Positions 1-7,292 of a stretch of 64,000 bases of DNA are shown here, in pieces. The notes below the pieces were generated by a model. That model did not search any database and was not told where the DNA came from. It saw nothing but the letters and a program-made list of their open reading frames with translations. Origin of the DNA: CAVWSM01 sp963799425 (GTDB lineage: Bacteria > Actinomycetota > Actinomycetes > Jiangellales > Jiangellaceae); contig CAWCXA010000007.1 of assembly GCA_963799425.1 (NCBI GenBank), positions 248,001 to 312,000 on the forward strand, written 5' to 3'. A program made the translations under genes and the position numbers. The first letter of the stretch is position 1. Every line of letters starts with the position of its first letter.

Positions 1-2
1 CC

Positions 3-1022
3 TTCGAAGCGGCCCGGCTCGCATGCATCGAATCGGTGCTGGCCGACCGACGACTCGGTGACACCCTGCGGTCCCAGGTGCGAAGCCATCTGAACGGCTT
101 GCACCCTGACGACCTCGCTGCAGTGCTGGTCGCCGGCCTTGCGCACGAAGAGCTCCGCAGCGGGAGCGGTCTCACGTACACACTGATGGACTCGCACGAC
201 TTCGTGGTCGACCCACTGCCCAACCTGCTGTTCACCCGCGACTCCTCCGCATGGGTGGGACATCACGTGGCGGTGACGAGTCTCGCAATGCCGGCCCGCG
301 TGCGCGAAACCGCCCTCACCAAGGCGATCTACAGCCACCATCCGCGGTTTGCGGGCACGCCGCACGTCTACGACCCGGACCTCGAGCCGCTCGAAGGTGG
401 CGACGTGCTCCTGCTTGCTCCGGGAGTCGTTGCAGTAGGCACCGGAGAACGCACGACGCCAGCAGGCGTTGAGCGGCTCGCTCGCCGAGCCTTTGCCGCC
501 GGCCTCGCGCACACGGTGCTCGCAGTCCCGATCGCCCAGGAACGCGCGACCATGCACCTCGACACGGTGTGCACGATGGTCGACGTCGATGCCGTCGTGA
601 TGTACCCCAACGTCGCCGACCGGCTGGTGGCGATCGCGGTCACCCCCGAGTCACCCGACGACGTCTCCGCGCCTTTGTCGGTAGCAGCGCCCGAGCCGTT
701 CCTCGTCGCGGCGGCCAAGGCCATGGGCCTCGACACCCTGCGCATCATCGACACCGGCCTCGATCCCGTCACCGCCGAGCGCGAGCAGTGGGACGACGGC
801 AACAACACACTCGCCTTGGCGCCCCGGCTTGCCGTTGCCTACGAGCGCAACACAGAGACCAACGCGCAACTGGAGCGGGCCGGCATCGAAGTGATCGGCA
901 TCAGCGGGTCGGAGCTCGGGTCTGGCCGGGGCGGGCCGCGCTGCATGTCGTGCCCGATCGCACGAGACGGGGTTGACCCGGAAAGTCTCAGCGCAGGGTT
1001 GGAGAACCCCGAACGCTCCTGA
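3..1022 (+). CDS. arcA: Arginine deiminase, 5' end cut by the window edge
   Basis: Hydrolyses L-arginine to citrulline and ammonia in the cytoplasm (guanidino-modifying enzyme fold). The frame is open to the first bases of the window. The 339 visible residues compare with about 400-410 in the family, so roughly 60-80 N-terminal residues lie outside. Visible family motifs are LFTRDSS, EGGD, MHLDT and, near the C-terminus, GGPRCMSCPI, whose first Cys matches the catalytic nucleophile. An internal GTG at 36 is possible but the upstream residues still look like coding sequence. No carbamoyltransferase or carbamate kinase gene follows, so in this window the gene is not part of an arc operon. The downstream gene is convergent and a hairpin overlaps the stop codon. 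Confidence 0.93.
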   Translation, partial: FEAARLACIESVLADRRLGDTLRSQVRSHLNGLHPDDLAAVLVAGLAHEELRSGSGLTYTLMDSHDFVVDPLPNLLFTRDSSAWVGHHVAVTSLAMPARVRETALTKAIYSHHPRFAGTPHVYDPDLEPLEGGDVLLLAPGVVAVGTGERTTPAGVERLARRAFAAGLAHTVLAVPIAQERATMHLDTVCTMVDVDAVVMYPNVADRLVAIAVTPESPDDVSAPLSVAAPEPFLVAAAKAMGLDTLRIIDTGLDPVTAEREQWDDGNNTLALAPRLAVAYERNTETNAQLERAGIEVIGISGSELGSGRGGPRCMSCPIARDGVDPESLSAGLENPERS

Positions 1023-1047
1023 CGGGGGAAACAGCAGCGTTCGGGGT
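1006..1047 (+). terminator. Terminator hairpin overlapping the arcA stop
   Basis: ACCCCGAACGCT at 1006-1017 pairs perfectly with AGCGTTCGGGGT at 1036-1047, leaving an 18-nt loop that holds the stop codon. The left arm encodes the last residues of arginine deiminase. There is no strong T-run, as is usual in high-GC genomes. It lies between convergent genes and could work in both directions. Confidence 0.6.
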
Positions 1048-1112
1048 CGTAAGAGCGACGCTAACCCAGAAATCTCCGTTTAGGAAGTTGCTGGGCAAAG
1101 TAACTCGGCGTT

Positions 1113-2066
1113 TTACCTGATTGTTACTTGCCGGTTCGTCAGCCCGGCGCGAGCGCCGCGCTCGGCGGCGGTGAGCGGCGCGGCATCGCCCAGAGCCGCC
1201 TCGAGCCGGGTCGCAAACTCACCTGCCGGGCCGGCGACCTCCCCGGCCCGGGTGCCTCGGACCAGGTCCCAGACCGGGATCAGCAGGCCGAGAGCTCGGA
1301 ACGTGCCGAGCAGCCGGGTGCCCGGCCCGAGCCCCGACTCACCACGCACGTGCAGCCGGGCCAGCGCGTCGAGCAGTGGCTCCTCGTCGTGCGGCAGCAC
1401 CCAACGGACCTGGTCACGGTCGACGAGCTGGCACCAGTAGGCGCCGTCGACGCCAGCGATCCGCGCCGCCGGCAGCAGGGCGGAGTTGGCCTGCTCGAGC
1501 GATGCCTCGACGACCGGGTCGGAGTCCGCGCCATCCTCACGCCAGAAGTCGAACGACTCGTGGACGGTGACCTCGAACGGCGCGACCGGGTCAAGCAGAT
1601 CCTGCAGCCGTGGCGCGTCGGCCGGTGCCGGCCCAGCGTCGATCTCGGCCCCCGGGTCGGCCGCGAGCGCCCTGCTCAGGGCGTGCCCGAGGTCGTGGCT
1701 AAGGTCCCCGGAGCCTGCGGCAAGCGTCTGCAGGCCGAGCCATACCTCCCCGTCGGACCGCACGAGCGCCGCGGAGGCCAGCGGCAGCAACGACACGGCG
1801 CGAACGGCTCGATCAGCATCCTGCGACAGCCGTACGGGAGCGGAGGCGCAGGCCACGATCTCGCGCAACGCCACCCAGTCGGGCTCGCCAGGCAGACCGA
1901 CGAACGGGCGGGCATTGATGGCGGTCGAAGCCACCGCCGCGCGGTGGGCGGACTTGCCGTGGCAGTTCCGGTACTTCTTGCCGGAACCGCACGGGCACAG
2001 CTCGCGCGGCCCCACTGCCGGAATGTCCGCAACGGCAGCTGTCGACGGTCGTCCGCGCTTGGCCAT
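1113..2066 (-). CDS. DUF5926 family protein with N-terminal SEC-C motif
   Basis: A 317-residue protein of the actinobacterial DUF5926 family; its function is not established. It starts with a basic stretch followed by a SEC-C zinc-binding motif, CPCGSGKKYRNCHG, at about residues 24-37. A long acidic and hydrophobic body without membrane segments follows. ATG at 2066 is chosen because the basic N-terminus followed by the SEC-C motif is typical of the family. The open frame extends further upstream only as low-complexity Arg-rich sequence lying inside the next gene. The gene is 20 nt downstream of the RsbW-like ATPase on the same strand and may share its transcript. Confidence 0.85.
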   Translation of the reverse strand: MAKRGRPSTAAVADIPAVGPRELCPCGSGKKYRNCHGKSAHRAAVASTAINARPFVGLPGEPDWVALREIVACASAPVRLSQDADRAVRAVSLLPLASAALVRSDGEVWLGLQTLAAGSGDLSHDLGHALSRALAADPGAEIDAGPAPADAPRLQDLLDPVAPFEVTVHESFDFWREDGADSDPVVEASLEQANSALLPAARIAGVDGAYWCQLVDRDQVRWVLPHDEEPLLDALARLHVRGESGLGPGTRLLGTFRALGLLIPVWDLVRGTRAGEVAGPAGEFATRLEAALGDAAPLTAAERGARAGLTNRQVTIR

Positions 2067-2086
2067 GTTCGTGACTGTATCTAGGG

Positions 2087-2500
2087 TCAGGCGCTGGGCG
2101 TCGGGCGCAGGACCGCCCAGACCGTCACGCCGGCTTCGGCGGGGGCGACTCCCCAGTCCTGAGCCAGCGCGTCGACGATCTCGAGCCCGCGGCCCCCGAT
2201 CTCGGTCTGCCCGGCGTGGCGCACCCGCGGATGACTCACGCCTCCGCCGTCGGTGATCCGCAGCTCGATGCGTTCCGGCTGGACGCTCCAAGCCACGCGG
2301 ATCTGACCCTGCGAGAGCGGGCGACCGTACCGGACGGAATTGGTGAAAAGCTCGGAAAGGACCGTGAGCGCGTCGTCCCGAAGCACCCCACGGATGCCCG
2401 AGTCCTCGAGGTCATGGGCCAGCAACCGGCGCGCCACGCCCACACTCTCGACGGCGCGCGGCAGAAGACGCGACCGAGGCACAGGGGCCTCGGTCGTCAT
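2087..2500 (-). CDS. RsbW/SpoIIAB-like ATP-binding protein (HATPase_c_2)
   Basis: A 137-residue single-domain GHKL ATPase of the anti-sigma-factor kinase type. The N box is seen as LSELFTNSVRYG, the G1-like motif as ITDGGGV, and the glycine box as GGRGLEIVDALAQDWGV. Proteins of this kind either bind a sigma factor and phosphorylate its antagonist, or act in related regulatory switches; the partner cannot be identified here. ATG at 2500 is chosen because it overlaps the TGA of the upstream GDPD gene by 4 nt (ATGA), which implies translational coupling. A start 12 nt further upstream is possible. No sigma factor or STAS antagonist gene is adjacent. Confidence 0.82.
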   Translation of the reverse strand: MTTEAPVPRSRLLPRAVESVGVARRLLAHDLEDSGIRGVLRDDALTVLSELFTNSVRYGRPLSQGQIRVAWSVQPERIELRITDGGGVSHPRVRHAGQTEIGGRGLEIVDALAQDWGVAPAEAGVTVWAVLRPTPSA

Positions 2501-3411
2501 TGGTCGTCCCACCGTGTGCCCTCTAACACGATGCCCTCACGGCGTCCCGCATTCTCACCACCTTGTTCTGCCCGTTGTGGCGCACGTGAAACATGAGACG
2601 CCACCTCGCGGCGAACCATCGCCGGTCGGTCGGTGATCAGCACCTGTACGCCGAGGCGGAGGCAGAGGCGCGCGTCGGCGGCGGTGTTGACCGTCCAGAC
2701 ATGGACCTCGAACCCCCGCGCAACAAGTGCCGCTACATGATCGGGATGCCGGCGAACGAGCTCGATCGACGGTCCCGCCATCCAGGCACCGCCACGGAGG
2801 GACCCGTCGCGGTGCACAAGCCCGGCAGGCGCGAGCCGCGTGTAGAGCACCACCGTGGGCAGGCTCGGGGCCAGCGCGCGGACGCGCCGCAACGACGTAC
2901 GGGCAAAACTCATGGCCCGGGCCTGTACGCCGTCGAACCGCCGCCCTCCGGCCAGGCTGTGTGCGGCGAGCGTCTCGACGAGGCGCTCCTCGACCAGCCC
3001 CGCGTAGCGCGTCGGGTGCTTGGTCTCGATCGCCAGCTCGACCGGGCGGGCGGCCTCGGTGACCAGCTGCAGCAGCCGGTCCAGGGTGACCACGCCCCGC
3101 TCACTGACGTCGGGCGCCTCGTCGTCGAGGTCGGCCCACGGGTGCTTCCAGGATCCCCAGTCGAGCGCCTCCAGATCGGCCAGCTCCAGCGTCGACAAGA
3201 CCCCGTGACCATCGCTGGTGCGCTCGATCCGCCTGTCGTGCACACACACCAGATGCCCGTCGGCCGTGAGCCGGACGTCGCACTCGAGGCCGTCGGCTCC
3301 GTCGACTAGCGCTTGCCGGTAGGCGCCGAGCGTGTGCTCGGCCTGCGACTCGCTCGCCCCGCGGTGAGCGATCACGCGCGGCCGCGTCAGCGCGGGCGTC
3401 ACGTTCGACAC
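2497..3411 (-). CDS. Glycerophosphodiester phosphodiesterase family protein
   Basis: Expected to hydrolyse glycerophosphodiesters to glycerol 3-phosphate and an alcohol, using a divalent metal. The GDPD TIM-barrel signature is complete: HRG at residues 16-18, ECD at 43-45, and a catalytic His in CVHD near residue 58. No signal peptide is apparent, so a cytoplasmic location is likely. The length of 304 residues is normal for the family, and the last 35 or so residues are a charged tail. The start is GTG. The stop codon overlaps the start of the RsbW-like gene, which is unexpected on functional grounds. Confidence 0.9.
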   Translation of the reverse strand: MSNVTPALTRPRVIAHRGASESQAEHTLGAYRQALVDGADGLECDVRLTADGHLVCVHDRRIERTSDGHGVLSTLELADLEALDWGSWKHPWADLDDEAPDVSERGVVTLDRLLQLVTEAARPVELAIETKHPTRYAGLVEERLVETLAAHSLAGGRRFDGVQARAMSFARTSLRRVRALAPSLPTVVLYTRLAPAGLVHRDGSLRGGAWMAGPSIELVRRHPDHVAALVARGFEVHVWTVNTAADARLCLRLGVQVLITDRPAMVRREVASHVSRAPQRAEQGGENAGRREGIVLEGTRWDDQ

Positions 3412-3438
3412 CCCTCCATCGTGACATTCACCCGGAGG

Positions 3439-4719
3439 CTAGTCCGGGAACAGGACGCCCGGGTTGAGCAGCGCGTCGTGGTCAAGGGCGTGCTTGACCG
3501 CCAGCATCGCCGCAATCTCGGCGCCACTGCGTCCGAGGTGCAGCCATTGGCGTTTCGCCACGCCGATCCCGTGCTCGGCCGAGATGCTGCCGTGGTGCGC
3601 AGCGACGATGTCGAGCACCCGCTCCGTGACTGACTCGTCGTCGGGCGCCGGACCGATCACGTTGACATGGACGTTGCCCTCGTTGATGTGGCCGAACAGA
3701 TAGACCTCGTACGGTGCCAGCGCCGTTGCCACCTCGTCGCAGAACTTGGCGAGCTGGTGCCGCGGCACCGCAACGTCGAGCTTGTGCGGCACTCCGCGCG
3801 TGGAGATCGACTCGGTGTGCCGCTCCCGGTAGGCCCACAATCTGTCGTCGACGGCTGCGTCGGCATCGGCCGGAAGCTGCGGCAGCTCGTCGGTCTCCAG
3901 CAAGAGATAGGCCGGCCACGCCCGCTGCAACGGATGCGGCAGCCCAGCGACTCGTCGTACGAGCTCGAACCCGGCAGCCACCATGAACTCCGCCGCGCGC
4001 AGCCCGTGGTCGGGAATCAACCCGACCGCCTCGTCGATGTCCGCGCAACCGATCAACACCGTGCTGCCAGGAGTCTCCAGGGGCCAGAGTCGCAACCGAG
4101 CCGCGGTGACGACCCCGAGCGTGCCCTCGCTCCCGACGAGCAGCCCCGACAGGTCATAGCCGGTCGAGTCCTTGGGCAACCCGGCGAGCCGCGACACCAC
4201 CGAGCCGTCCGCCAGCACCGCCTCGACGCCCAGGACCTGGGAGCGAGTGTCGCCGTAGCGGCAGACCCGCACCCCGCCCGCGTTGGTGCCGATCGTGCCG
4301 CCGACCGTCGCACTGTCACGGGAGGCGAGGTCGACGCCGTACGTGAGCCCGGCCCGTCGCGCTGCCCCCTGGGCCGCGGCGATCGTGGCGCCCGCGCCGG
4401 CCGTGAGCTGACGGTCGTCTACATCCCGGATATCGCTGAGTCGGCGAGTCGACAAAACGACCGGCGGGTCGCCGTCCGGCCTGGGGACGCCCCCACCGAC
4501 GAGACCGGTGTTTCCGCCCTGCGGCACGATCGGCACTCCGACATCCGCGCATGCTCGCACCAGCGCCGCCACCTGCGCCGTGTCGGCTGGGCGGACCACC
4601 GCGCGTGCCCGGCCGGAGAAACGCCGGGTCCAGTCGGTCTCGTAGGCGCTCATGAGTTCGGGATCGGTCAGTACGTGTCCGCGTCCGACGACATCGCGCA
4701 GGCTTGTCTCTAGGGGCAC
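3439..4719 (-). CDS. FAD-linked oxidoreductase (GlcD / D-lactate dehydrogenase type)
   Basis: An FAD-dependent 2-hydroxyacid dehydrogenase of 426 residues. The N-terminal PCMH-type FAD-binding domain shows PQGGNTGLVGG near residues 66-76 and TVGGTIGTNAGG. The C-terminal FAD-oxidase domain carries GHINEGNVHVNV, a variant of the usual HGDGNxH motif, and SAEHGIG. It probably oxidises D-lactate, D-2-hydroxyglutarate or glycolate, but the substrate cannot be fixed from sequence. The start is GTG at 4719. It is divergent from the sigma factor gene and follows no obvious operon partner. Confidence 0.88.
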   Translation of the reverse strand: MPLETSLRDVVGRGHVLTDPELMSAYETDWTRRFSGRARAVVRPADTAQVAALVRACADVGVPIVPQGGNTGLVGGGVPRPDGDPPVVLSTRRLSDIRDVDDRQLTAGAGATIAAAQGAARRAGLTYGVDLASRDSATVGGTIGTNAGGVRVCRYGDTRSQVLGVEAVLADGSVVSRLAGLPKDSTGYDLSGLLVGSEGTLGVVTAARLRLWPLETPGSTVLIGCADIDEAVGLIPDHGLRAAEFMVAAGFELVRRVAGLPHPLQRAWPAYLLLETDELPQLPADADAAVDDRLWAYRERHTESISTRGVPHKLDVAVPRHQLAKFCDEVATALAPYEVYLFGHINEGNVHVNVIGPAPDDESVTERVLDIVAAHHGSISAEHGIGVAKRQWLHLGRSGAEIAAMLAVKHALDHDALLNPGVLFPD

Positions 4720-4762
4720 GGTTCAACCCTCACACATCCCCTTGGCCGTACGTTTCTTCATC

Positions 4763-5230
4763 GTGAACCTGCCGCCCTTCCAGGAGCTGGTCGATGCCCA
4801 CTGGCACGACGTCGCACGGCTGGCCTATGCCTTGGTCGGTCCCAGCGACGCGGACGACTGCGCCCAGCAGGCGTGGACGCAGGCGCTCGCGGCGTACCCG
4901 TCGTTGACCAGCGCGCGCAACCTGCGCGGGTGGCTGCTCACCATCACCAGAAATGTGGCTATGGACGCGCACCGGTCACGGTCGAGGCGGGCGGTCCCGA
5001 TGGCCGACCCACCCGACTCACCCTTCGTGCCCACGGCAGAGCACGATCCGTCGTTGTGGGCAGCCGTCCGGTCGCTGCCCGAACGGCAACGGGTCGCGGT
5101 GGCGCTGCGGTACGTCCTCGACCTTGACCACGCGCAGATCGCGCAGATTCTCGACACCACATCCACGGCCTCGCGCCGGCTCGTCTCCGACGGTCTCGCG
5201 ACGCTGCGCAAGGAGGTTTCCCATGAATGA
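4763..5230 (+). CDS. ECF-type RNA polymerase sigma factor coupled to ogt
   Basis: A 155-residue protein with a sigma-70 region 2-like segment (FQELVDAHWHDVARLAYALVG, then DADDCAQQAW and LRGWLLTITRNVAMD) and a region 4-like segment (LPERQRVAVALRY, followed by the HTH around LDHAQIAQIL). Region 4 ends in a variant TSTASRRLVSDGLATL rather than the usual SRLHRARAxL. The start is uncertain: GTG at 4763 is preferred because homology begins there, but there is no clear ribosome binding site. The gene overlaps ogt by 8 nt, and an AAGGAGG sequence inside its last codons serves ogt. No anti-sigma gene is present, so ogt may fill that place in the operon; this is inference. Confidence 0.82.
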   Translation: MNLPPFQELVDAHWHDVARLAYALVGPSDADDCAQQAWTQALAAYPSLTSARNLRGWLLTITRNVAMDAHRSRSRRAVPMADPPDSPFVPTAEHDPSLWAAVRSLPERQRVAVALRYVLDLDHAQIAQILDTTSTASRRLVSDGLATLRKEVSHE

Positions 5231-5798
5231 CATCCCCGCTCTCGAGCGTCGGCTGAGCGACGTTCCGCCGGTAGGCCGGCCTCCCCGGCTCCACGGCGAC
5301 GTCACCTACGCCTTGCACGACACGCCCGTCGGCCCGCTCTTTCTCGCCGTGTCGAAGCGGGGGCTGGTGGCCAGCTCATACGACGAGGAGTCGAGCGCCG
5401 CCCGGCGTATCGCCGGTCGCGTCTCGCCGGCGGTCGTCCGGGGTACGAGCGAAGCGCTCGACGAGGTGCGGCGCGAGCTCGACGCCTACTTCGGCGGGCG
5501 GCGCCGGTCGTTCGACGTGCCGGTCGATCTGGCGCTGGCGACGCCGTTCCAGTCGCGGGTGCTCGGCACGCTGCGTGAGTCCGTGGCGTACGGATCGACC
5601 ACGACGTACGGGACGTTGGCACGGCAGATCGGCGCACCCAAGGCGTCGCGCGCGGTCGGCGCGGCACTCGGCGCCAACCCGGTTTGCGTCGTCGTACCGT
5701 GCCACCGGGTCGTCGGCACGACCGGGGCACTCACCGGCTATGCAGGCGGGGTCGCGGCGAAGGAGACGCTGCTGCGGCTCGAGGGTGCTCTCTCGTGA
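5223..5798 (+). CDS. ogt: Methylated-DNA-protein-cysteine S-methyltransferase
   Basis: A suicide DNA-repair protein that removes alkyl groups from O6-alkylguanine onto its own cysteine. The active site is PCHRV with the acceptor Cys at residue 160. The upstream HTH-like segment (TTTYGTLARQIGAPKASRAVG) and the GYAGG-xxx-K loop are both present. At 191 residues it is slightly longer than usual: the first 25 residues precede the normal domain start and look like an added leader. The ATG at 5223 has a strong AAGGAGG at proper spacing within the 3' end of the sigma factor gene, so the two genes are translationally linked. A hairpin follows immediately. Confidence 0.94.
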   Translation: MNDIPALERRLSDVPPVGRPPRLHGDVTYALHDTPVGPLFLAVSKRGLVASSYDEESSAARRIAGRVSPAVVRGTSEALDEVRRELDAYFGGRRRSFDVPVDLALATPFQSRVLGTLRESVAYGSTTTYGTLARQIGAPKASRAVGAALGANPVCVVVPCHRVVGTTGALTGYAGGVAAKETLLRLEGALS

Positions 5799-5799
5799 T

Positions 5800-5845
5800 C
5801 TAGCGATGTCTAGCCCTGCGGCAAGAGAGGGCTAGACGTTGCTAG
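5800..5845 (+). terminator. 18-bp hairpin ending the sigma-ogt operon
   Basis: Bases 5800-5817 pair with 5828-5845 across a 10-nt loop. In the plus-strand RNA all 18 positions pair, including two G-U wobbles (5805-5840 and 5807-5838). In the minus-strand RNA the same two positions become C-A mismatches, so the structure favours the ogt transcript. The right arm overlaps the vapC stop codon. Confidence 0.65.
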
Positions 5846-6237
5846 CGCACCAGATGTACGTCCAGTCCCGGGGGCGCCGTCCTGGCCAACCGCATGTCAC
5901 GTGTGATCAGCGTCGCCCCCAGCGCCTCGGCAAGTGCGACGTAGTGCGCGTCATAAGCGGTCAGATTGTCGCGGAGCTGCCAGATTCGCGGCAGCAACGG
6001 CTCAGCGGGCCAGCGCAGTGCAGGGAACACACGCAAGTCCTGGAGTGCACCACTGGCCCGATCCGGTGAGACGAATCCTCGCGCGACCAGTGCGCGAAAG
6101 ACATTGGCGACCTCGACGGCGCACAGATACGGGATGTGAGCGCCCTCCTGGTCCGCGTCGGTCAGCCGCTGCACATCACCGCCCGCGTCCGTACCACGCA
6201 GAACCTCGACCACCGCAGACGCATCGAGGACGATCAC
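5842..6237 (-). CDS. vapC: PIN-domain ribonuclease toxin (VapC/FitB family)
   Basis: A 131-residue PIN-domain protein, expected to be an Mg-dependent endoribonuclease held inactive by the antitoxin encoded just upstream. The four acidic active-site positions are visible: Asp5 in MIVLDASA, Glu42 in VEVANV, Asp96 in TAYDAHYVALA and Asp114 in LITRDMRL. The GTG start at 6237 lies 3 nt after the antitoxin stop. The 3' end overlaps the ogt hairpin. The RNA target cannot be predicted. Confidence 0.88.
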   Translation of the reverse strand: MIVLDASAVVEVLRGTDAGGDVQRLTDADQEGAHIPYLCAVEVANVFRALVARGFVSPDRASGALQDLRVFPALRWPAEPLLPRIWQLRDNLTAYDAHYVALAEALGATLITRDMRLARTAPPGLDVHLVR

Positions 6238-6240
6238 TGA

Positions 6241-6468
6241 TCATCGACCGTCGCGATCCGTTCTGATGAGGTCGACAGGATCAACGGGCGTCTCAATGCG
6301 GCCGCGGGTCACGGCACGCTCGTATAGCTCCTCGACGGTTGGCGTCGTGGCCGCCCTCGTAAGCTCACCCAACGCGTACTCGGAGAGCGTCTGGCCGCGC
6401 GCAGCGGCACGGGCACGCAGCTTGCGGTGGATGCTCTCGGGCACATTGCGGATCTGCAGGCTGGACAT
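6241..6468 (-). CDS. vapB: FitA-like ribbon-helix-helix antitoxin
   Basis: A 75-residue antitoxin. The N-terminus SSLQIRNVPESIHRKLRARAAARG, followed by LSEYALGELTR, is the FitA-type RHH DNA-binding domain. The C-terminal half (TVEELYERAVTRG, then PVDPVDLIRTDRD) resembles the toxin-wrapping tail. ATG at 6468 is chosen because the RHH strand begins there; upstream sequence in frame is non-coding in character. It probably autorepresses the two-gene operon, which reads toward the ogt terminator. Confidence 0.85.
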   Translation of the reverse strand: MSSLQIRNVPESIHRKLRARAAARGQTLSEYALGELTRAATTPTVEELYERAVTRGRIETPVDPVDLIRTDRDGR

Positions 6469-6505
6469 GCATTCAGCATAGGCCGCATGCGAATCGCATG
6501 CAGGG

Positions 6506-7243
6506 TTACGCGCCGGGTGGGTGGCCGTACACACTGACATGGCGGGTGCTGTCGGCGGTGAACGGCTCGCGGCGCCACCCGCCCCAGCGATCCAGCAGCC
6601 GCAGTCCCGCAATGCGGGCCATGAGGTCCAGCTCGCTGGGATGCGCGAGCCGGCACGAGATCGGACCGAGGCGGATGCCGTCGTTGGTGAGGTGCACGTG
6701 GTTCTCGTCGAGGATCTGGGTGACGGGGTCGTATTGGTTGACGTCAAGGACCACCTCGTCCTTGCCGACGTACTCAGCATTTACGAACTGACGCCCACGC
6801 AGCCAGGCCTGGGGTACGCCGGCCTCGACGACGAACATGCCGTCGTCGGCCAGGTGGCGCGCCGCATTCTCGAAGCAGCGCACCTGGTCGTCCTGGGTCA
6901 GCAGGTTGTAGATCGTGTTGTAGACGAGGTACACGAGGCCGTAGCGACCCGGCGCTTCGGCACGTGACATGTCGCCCATGACCACGGTGAGATCCGCCCC
7001 GCCGGGCTTGTCGCGCAGGCGCGCCACCATGTCGGACGAGAGCTCGATGCCATCGACCCGGACACCTCGGGCAGCCAACGGCAACGCGACACGGCCGGTA
7101 CCGATCGCGAGCTCGAGAGCGGGCCTGCCACCGGCGATCTCTGCGAGGAAGTCCGCGGTCTCTGCCTCGTCGCCGCGCGTGTGGTCGTCGTATCGTCCGG
7201 CCACGTCCGGGCCGAAGCTGGTCGCTGGGTCAAATCCCTCCAT
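6506..7243 (-). CDS. Class I SAM-dependent methyltransferase
   Basis: A 245-residue methyltransferase. Motif I is ALELAIGTGRVALPLA, followed by the acidic motif GIELSSDM and a later MGDMSRA. YLVYNTIYNLL and a FVVEAGVPQAWLRG segment are typical of a small-molecule methyltransferase subfamily common in actinobacteria. The substrate is not identifiable. ATG at 7243 starts the recognisable N-terminus (MEGFDPATSFGPDVAGRYD). The stop is 38 nt upstream of the antitoxin start on the same strand. Confidence 0.85.
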   Translation of the reverse strand: MEGFDPATSFGPDVAGRYDDHTRGDEAETADFLAEIAGGRPALELAIGTGRVALPLAARGVRVDGIELSSDMVARLRDKPGGADLTVVMGDMSRAEAPGRYGLVYLVYNTIYNLLTQDDQVRCFENAARHLADDGMFVVEAGVPQAWLRGRQFVNAEYVGKDEVVLDVNQYDPVTQILDENHVHLTNDGIRLGPISCRLAHPSELDLMARIAGLRLLDRWGGWRREPFTADSTRHVSVYGHPPGA

Positions 7244-7292
7244 GGCTGGCAGCCTGCTGCATGGGCCACCGGCGCCAATCGCCGGGTGCCGC

